Below, piece after piece: positions 6,812-8,063 of a DNA stretch of 8,063 nt. The stretch spans positions 1 to 8,063 of the forward strand of contig DALZ01000168.1 in the NCBI GenBank assembly GCA_002496955.1, written 5' to 3'. The notes beneath the pieces are model-generated. The model ran no database searches. It was not told the DNA's origin and saw nothing but the letters and a program-made list of their open reading frames with translations. A program made the translations under genes and the position numbers. The stretch's first letter is position 1; every line of letters begins with the position of its first letter. The DNA comes from Euryarchaeota archaeon UBA128. Lineage in GTDB: Archaea > Thermoplasmatota > Poseidoniia > Poseidoniales > Poseidoniaceae.

Positions 6812-6894
6812 AAGGATGTATATTGTTCACGGGATGGCCTTAGTCGAGATCACTTGTTTACATTGGTATGCTGGACAGATTTACCTTGGGTTGT

Positions 6895-7092
6895 TTAGAA
6901 CACACCAGCACTCTTCAATGAGAATAACGCTATGATACCACAAATAACGTAAATTAGGATTCCAATGGGACCTCTCTTGAATTTCGAGGACGGTTTGAAT
7001 CCAAGAATTGGTTCTGCTTTTTCGGCAAGGTTTTCTTCAATCTCCCCGATTGACTTCATGCTTGAACTACGATGTATTGACAATTTGAACAT
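6895..7092 (-). CDS. Small hypothetical protein with one C-terminal membrane segment
   Basis: A 65-residue ORF from ATG 7092 to TAA 6895; an internal ATG at 7059 would give 54 residues. I do not recognise a family. The first 40 residues are polar and charged, including EIEENLAEKAEPILGFKPS and a basic SSKFKRG just before the membrane. Residues 41-59 (GPIGILIYVICGIIALFSL) form one clear hydrophobic helix, so the protein would be tail-anchored with a cytoplasmic N-terminus by the positive-inside rule. The string ENLAE...LGF also occurs near the N-terminus of the rightward membrane protein at 7651, a possible but weak sign of kinship. No Shine-Dalgarno site precedes either ATG. It stands alone between intergenic regions. 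The absence of overlap with another gene and a sensible topology argue for a real gene, but its size keeps confidence moderate. Confidence 0.5.
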   Translation of the reverse strand: MFKLSIHRSSSMKSIGEIEENLAEKAEPILGFKPSSKFKRGPIGILIYVICGIIALFSLKSAGVF

Positions 7093-7299
7093 TTTGCAAG
7101 TCTGGCTTTATCAGCAATCATTCTTTAGAGTTCATGAGATATGAGCAAATTCGTGCCTAGCCGAAAACCGATGAGTGATTAGACGCCTCTGATTTATCCA
7201 AGTCCATCTGTGTGTTGTCTATTATATTCAAAAAATATAAGTTCCTATCCGACTAACATTCAAAGTTCTTAAAAATTGGTAGATAGAGGTGTAAATAGG
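7093..7299. other. Divergent intergenic region
   Basis: 207 bp between the small leftward ORF and the rightward membrane-protein pair. The right part is AT-rich and holds the candidate TATA element and its AT dyad. The left part (about 7100-7200) shows no convincing ORF, tRNA or strong hairpin by eye. Confidence 0.5.
7231..7241 (+). promoter_or_regulatory. Candidate archaeal TATA box for the rightward membrane-protein pair
   Basis: AAAAATATAAG lies about 60-70 bp before ATG 7300. With the archaeal spacing of roughly 25 bp to the start site, transcription would begin near 7262-7268, leaving a leader of about 35 nt that includes the GAGGTG ribosome site. The element is half of an AT-rich dyad (TTATATT at 7222-7228, AATATAA at 7234-7240), so it could be used in either direction. 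The assignment rests on composition and position only. Confidence 0.4.
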
Positions 7300-7650
7300 A
7301 TGTCAATATTCGTTAGTGATGAAGCGAAACAGAAATTCCAAGGGTTTTGGGTAGGATTAGCAACTCCAATTCTTATTGGATGGGGGTGTTCCCTCTTTTC
7401 ACTGAGTATTTTATCAACTCACGACGGCCCTGTGAGTGAATTATCGTATATTGAGTATTTTTTTGCAGTGTTTTGGATAGGGGGACATCTCGTTCTTTGG
7501 CCGTTGACAGGATGGTGGTTGTCTCGACGGGCGAAAAAACATGAAAATCTACCGTTAAAAAAGGGATCTCTGCTATCCATGAGGTTGGCCCTTATCTGGG
7601 TCGCATTCATCGTTCTGGGTGGAACTCTTCAAGTTCTTGGAGGTGCGTAG
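7300..7650 (+). CDS. Small integral membrane protein, first of a tandem pair
   Basis: A 116-residue protein of no family I recognise. ATG 7300 is chosen over an in-frame TTG at 7276 because GAGGTG (7286-7291) is 8 nt upstream of it. Three hydrophobic segments are visible at about 16-38, 50-73 and 93-114. The second and third are joined by a basic cytoplasmic-type loop (SRRAKKHENLPLKKG). Marked features are FWVGLATPI at the start of helix 1 and LVLWPLTGWW at the end of helix 2. Both recur in the next gene (YWLGFVAPI, LFLWPLIGF), so the two look like diverged duplicates. The stop codon touches the next start, and the last codons carry that gene's ribosome site, so co-expression is near certain. 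No enzymatic motif is visible; a structural, transport-accessory or stress role are all open. Confidence 0.75.
   Translation: MSIFVSDEAKQKFQGFWVGLATPILIGWGCSLFSLSILSTHDGPVSELSYIEYFFAVFWIGGHLVLWPLTGWWLSRRAKKHENLPLKKGSLLSMRLALIWVAFIVLGGTLQVLGGA
7639..7645 (+). promoter_or_regulatory. Strong Shine-Dalgarno site of the second tandem membrane gene
   Basis: GGAGGTG, 5 nt before GTG 7651 and inside the last codons of the preceding gene, matches the archaeal anti-Shine-Dalgarno sequence over seven bases. It supports GTG 7651 as the start and indicates translational coupling across the TAG/GTG junction. Confidence 0.85.
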
Positions 7651-7971
7651 GTGTCGATAGCCGATACGACAGAAAATTTAGCGGAGATTGAAATCAAGCG
7701 CCGAAATTATTGGCTTGGTTTCGTCGCTCCCATAAGTCCAATTTTCATATTGGCAACGATCGGATTTGCATCATCAGAATTAGATGCTTTGGTGGGGTTC
7801 ATGTGTTCACTTTTTCTGTGGCCTCTAATTGGCTTTGGTATAGCTAAAAGTAAGGGGACTTTTGAAAAAAGTTTCCGTGCAGGAGCAGGTATTTCTGCAG
7901 TTATAGGTTTGATTTTTGGTGGTTTACTTGGGTTACGGATCTTTAGTTTGCTCGGGGATGCTCTTCGCTGA
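7651..7971 (+). CDS. Small integral membrane protein, second of a tandem pair
   Basis: A 106-residue protein starting with GTG directly after the stop of the preceding gene, with GGAGGTG 5 nt upstream. A polar N-terminus (residues 1-18, including TTENLAEIEIKRR) precedes three hydrophobic segments at about 21-41, 45-65 and 76-99. The YWLGFVAPI motif opens helix 1 and LFLWPLIGFGIAKSKG closes helix 2, with a short charged loop before helix 3. This order matches the upstream protein, although the loop between helices 1 and 2 is about 14 residues shorter. The third helix is glycine-rich (GAGISAVIGLIFGGLLGL), suggesting close helix packing or oligomerisation (inference). I do not recognise a family or function. 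The two proteins may form a hetero-oligomer, a common outcome for paired small membrane paralogues. Confidence 0.75.
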   Translation: MSIADTTENLAEIEIKRRNYWLGFVAPISPIFILATIGFASSELDALVGFMCSLFLWPLIGFGIAKSKGTFEKSFRAGAGISAVIGLIFGGLLGLRIFSLLGDALR

Positions 7972-8026
7972 CATATCGAGAGAATGACAAATATAGGCTC
8001 TAGTCAATACAAGGGTAGCGTTCAAT

Positions 8027-8063
8027 ATGGCCGATAGCAAGACCATGAATACAGGACAATCGC
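8027..8063 (+). CDS. Possible start of a further rightward gene, cut by the window
   Basis: An ATG at 8027 opens a frame (MADSKTMNTGQS) that continues to the right edge without a stop. Upstream AAGGG is a poor and distant ribosome site. The gap of 55 nt after the tandem membrane genes and the shared direction are compatible with a third member of the unit. With 12 codons visible nothing can be said about function, and it may be chance. Confidence 0.25.
   Translation, partial: MADSKTMNTGQS

Larger units (their letters stand above)
6714..6894. other. Intergenic region between the small membrane ORF and the pyrophosphohydrolase gene
   Basis: 181 bp with no supportable ORF. It holds the 7-bp hairpin and the interlocked palindromes listed separately, and an ATATAC element on the minus strand at about 6817-6823 that could be part of a TATA box. 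It is the most likely place for the promoter of the leftward cluster. Confidence 0.5.

Noticed and set aside
7093..7230. Possible tRNA or structured RNA in the divergent intergenic region
   Set aside because: No cloverleaf, T-loop consensus or long stem could be found by eye.
1..8063. CRISPR array, insertion sequence or defence system
   Set aside because: No regularly spaced repeats, transposase, integrase, nuclease-effector or toxin-antitoxin signatures are visible in any frame.

Overview
The window looks like chromosomal DNA from a marine planktonic archaeon, most likely a Marine Group II euryarchaeon (Poseidoniales). This is an inference from the gene mix. It carries a deoxyhypusine synthase family gene, an archaeal/eukaryotic trait, next to a bacterial-type uvrB. 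It also encodes a lipoprotein whose start (a short hydrophobic stretch, LSGC, then an acidic FGEEE) resembles those I associate with that group. Coding density is high, base composition is moderate, and starts are ATG or GTG, some with strong GGAGG-type Shine-Dalgarno sites. No rRNA, tRNA, CRISPR array or insertion sequence is visible.

Layout. At the left edge (1-603, +) is the C-terminal part of an extended-SDR sugar-nucleotide epimerase-like protein. It converges on, and overlaps by 13 bp, a leftward cluster that fills 591-6713. In transcription order that cluster is: a MazG/PRA-PH-like nucleotide pyrophosphohydrolase, a classical SDR oxidoreductase, UvrB, a deoxyhypusine synthase family protein, and a lipoprotein with Asp-box (BNR/sialidase-like) repeats. 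The gaps are 38, 56, 34 and 1 nt, so these five genes could form one transcript. The mixture (nucleotide house-cleaning, redox metabolism, excision repair, translation-factor modification, surface protein) looks like a housekeeping cluster, not one dedicated pathway.

Right part. From 6714 to 6894 there is a non-coding stretch with two interlocked 16-bp palindromes and a perfect 7-bp hairpin, upstream of the pyrophosphohydrolase. A small leftward ORF with one C-terminal membrane segment follows (6895-7092). A 207-bp divergent intergenic region with an AT-rich TATA-like element leads to two abutting rightward genes (7300-7650 and 7651-7971). These encode small three-helix membrane proteins that resemble each other and look like a tandem duplication of unknown function. 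A further rightward ORF may begin at 8027 and run off the window.

The best candidates for something undescribed are the tandem small membrane proteins with their divergent small neighbour, the architecture of the long UvrB (extra N-terminal segment, an insertion inside the helicase core, a long linker, and a near-identical 32-nt repeat 2 kb apart within the gene), and the palindrome cluster. No obvious defence or mobile system is present.
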